Shown here: positions 14,524 through 15,372 of the stretch, piece after piece
Numbering within the stretch: position 1 is the stretch's first letter
How the letters are laid out: the number at the start of each line of letters is the position of its first letter
From: Bacteroidota bacterium
Lineage (GTDB): Bacteria; Bacteroidota; Bacteroidia; Flavobacteriales; Flavobacteriaceae
DNA: 15,372 bases
Direction: 5' to 3'
NCBI GenBank assembly: GCA_004356305.1
Contig: SMXJ01000089.1
Coordinates: 1-15,372 of the forward strand
Notes under the pieces: generated by a model
What the model was told of the DNA's origin: nothing
Seen by the model: the letters and a program-made list of their open reading frames with translations, nothing else
Database searches by the model: none
Position numbers and translations under genes: made by a program

Positions 14524-15210
14524 ATGGTTATGAAAAAGTATCTGTTAATATCGCTATCATTTGTATTATTGAGTTTCCAGGCTTCTTGCCAATCAAATAC
14601 AAAAAATAAAGAAACCGAATCTCTGGCTCAAAAGGAACAAACACCGGTGCAGGTGGAAAGCAAAGACGGTTATGACCGTGCGTATTTTGCCAGTGGCTGT
14701 TTTTGGTGTGTGGAAGCAGTGTATGAAAGTGTGAAGGGAGTAAAAGAATCTATCTCGGGATACAGCGGTGGCCATACCGAAAACCCTACTTATGAGGACA
14801 GTAACACCGGCCGAACGGGACACGCAGAGGCTGTTGAAATTATCTACGATGCTGATGTTGTGAACTTTAGCGAATTGGTAGATGTGTATTTTGGCTCACA
14901 AAATATCACTCAGGTGAACGGCCAGGGTCCGGATCACGGTTCCCAATACCGTTCTATAATCTTCTATCAAAACGAATCACAAAAAGAGATCATCGCCGCC
15001 AAAATTGCTGATCTTGAAAAAGAAGTAGGTGAAGGCAGAGTAGCAGCACAGGTACTCCCTTTTCAAAAATTCTGGGTGGCGGAAGAATACCACCAGGATT
15101 TTGAACGCCTGCATCCGGATCATGGCTATATTCGCAATGTATCGGTTCCGCGCTTGCGTAAATTTCAAAAGAAGTTTCCAGAGTTGTTGAAAGAGGGAGT
15201 GGAGCACTAA
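14524..15210 (+). CDS. msrA: Peptide methionine sulfoxide reductase MsrA, exported lipoprotein form
   Basis: MsrA reduces the S-diastereomer of methionine sulfoxide in proteins. The 228-aa product has a Lys-Lys hydrophobic signal peptide ending in FQASC, so Cys22 is a likely lipidation site (Gln at -3 is atypical), and a polar linker to about residue 50. The catalytic domain follows, with YFASGCFWCVEAVYESVKGV (54-73; nucleophile Cys59), GYSGGHTENPTYED (79-92), GHAEAVEIIYD (99-109), GPDHGSQYRSIIFY (135-148) and FWVAEEYHQDF (183-193). Apart from Cys22, the only cysteines are Cys59 and Cys62; the C-terminal resolving cysteines of E. coli MsrA are absent, so Cys62 may serve instead. Export points to repair of oxidised envelope proteins. 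ATG at 14530 is an equally good start. The gene lies after a terminator and appears to be transcribed alone. Confidence 0.95.
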   Translation: MVMKKYLLISLSFVLLSFQASCQSNTKNKETESLAQKEQTPVQVESKDGYDRAYFASGCFWCVEAVYESVKGVKESISGYSGGHTENPTYEDSNTGRTGHAEAVEIIYDADVVNFSELVDVYFGSQNITQVNGQGPDHGSQYRSIIFYQNESQKEIIAAKIADLEKEVGEGRVAAQVLPFQKFWVAEEYHQDFERLHPDHGYIRNVSVPRLRKFQKKFPELLKEGVEH

Positions 15211-15226
15211 ATAGTCTTTTATAATT

Positions 15227-15372
15227 CTAGCAAGGGTTTGATGCCTTCACCTCAAACAACAGCGGATATAATTTTTTCTTAAGTTCAAACATTCCGGATT
15301 CGTTTTTTACCAGATCCGGAAATATATCATAAGGAGAAGCATCGTATTCGTTTAGGTATTCAATCGTTAATC
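15227..15372 (-). CDS. C-terminal 47 residues of an unrecognised protein (5' part outside window)
   Basis: On the minus strand one frame is open from the window edge to a TAG at 15229-15227. The last residues include LNEYDASPYDIFPDL, a Lys-rich KKKLYPLLFE and a final Asn-Pro-Cys. The codon pattern looks like coding sequence, and the gene would converge on msrA with a 17-bp spacer, in keeping with the compact layout here. I do not recognise the family, and the fragment is too short to assign a function. Confidence 0.5.
   Translation of the reverse strand, partial: LTIEYLNEYDASPYDIFPDLVKNESGMFELKKKLYPLLFEVKASNPC

Noticed and set aside
1..15372. Mobile element, phage, CRISPR or defence system
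   Set aside because: No transposase, integrase, terminal repeats, direct-repeat array, tRNA-adjacent junction or compositional break was seen; gene content is housekeeping and envelope-related throughout.

Overview
The window looks like chromosomal DNA from a Flavobacteriaceae-type member of the Bacteroidota. The reasons are: an AT-leaning composition; start sites without recognisable Shine-Dalgarno sequences; several close matches to the Bacteroidota -7 promoter element TAnnTTTG just upstream of start codons; three apparent TTG starts; a lipid A gene (lpxK), which implies a Gram-negative outer membrane; and protein families that I recognise from this group (two-DTG aspartyl protease, FAS1 lipoprotein, 67-aa Cys-rich membrane protein, periplasmic TPR hybrid kinase, long-form Nif3). 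No rRNA, tRNA, CRISPR array, insertion sequence, phage gene or integrase is visible. Most of it is ordinary housekeeping DNA, densely packed and similar in composition throughout.

Layout. 1-788 (-): 5' part of a secreted retropepsin-like aspartyl protease, cut by the window edge. 883-3086 (+): class I aminotransferase and murB, joined by a TAATG overlap. 3079-3690 (-): FAS1-domain lipoprotein, converging on murB with overlapping ends. 3780-6859 (+): a tight run of small Cys-rich membrane protein, family 2 glycosyltransferase, ECF-type sigma factor and divergent Nramp-family transporter; the last two start with TTG. 6920-8806 (+): lipA, apparently with almost no leader, then a GAPDH gene. 8843-11086 (+): hybrid sensor kinase with periplasmic TPRs. 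11083-12093 (-): lpxK, sharing the bases CTAA with the stop of the kinase gene. 12094-12512: 419-bp non-coding stretch with a pyrimidine-rich tract and two adjacent short tandem repeats. 12513-14414 (+): Nif3-family protein and a coiled-coil 'zinc ribbon' protein, closed by a clear intrinsic terminator. 14524-15210 (+): exported MsrA. 15227-15372 (-): C-terminal end of an unrecognised gene.

Functionally, three genes serve the envelope directly (murB for peptidoglycan, lpxK for lipid A, a membrane glycosyltransferase), and several products are exported (protease, FAS1 lipoprotein, MsrA, kinase sensor domain). lipA and gap are core metabolism. I see no defence system or novel multi-gene machine. 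The points most worth a second look are: a zinc-ribbon-family protein that has lost all its cysteines; a palindromic repeat occupying seven in-frame codons of the Nif3-family gene; an Nramp homologue without the canonical metal-binding DPGN and MPH motifs; a perfect 8-bp inverted repeat in the divergent region at 3691-3779; and the near-leaderless lipA.
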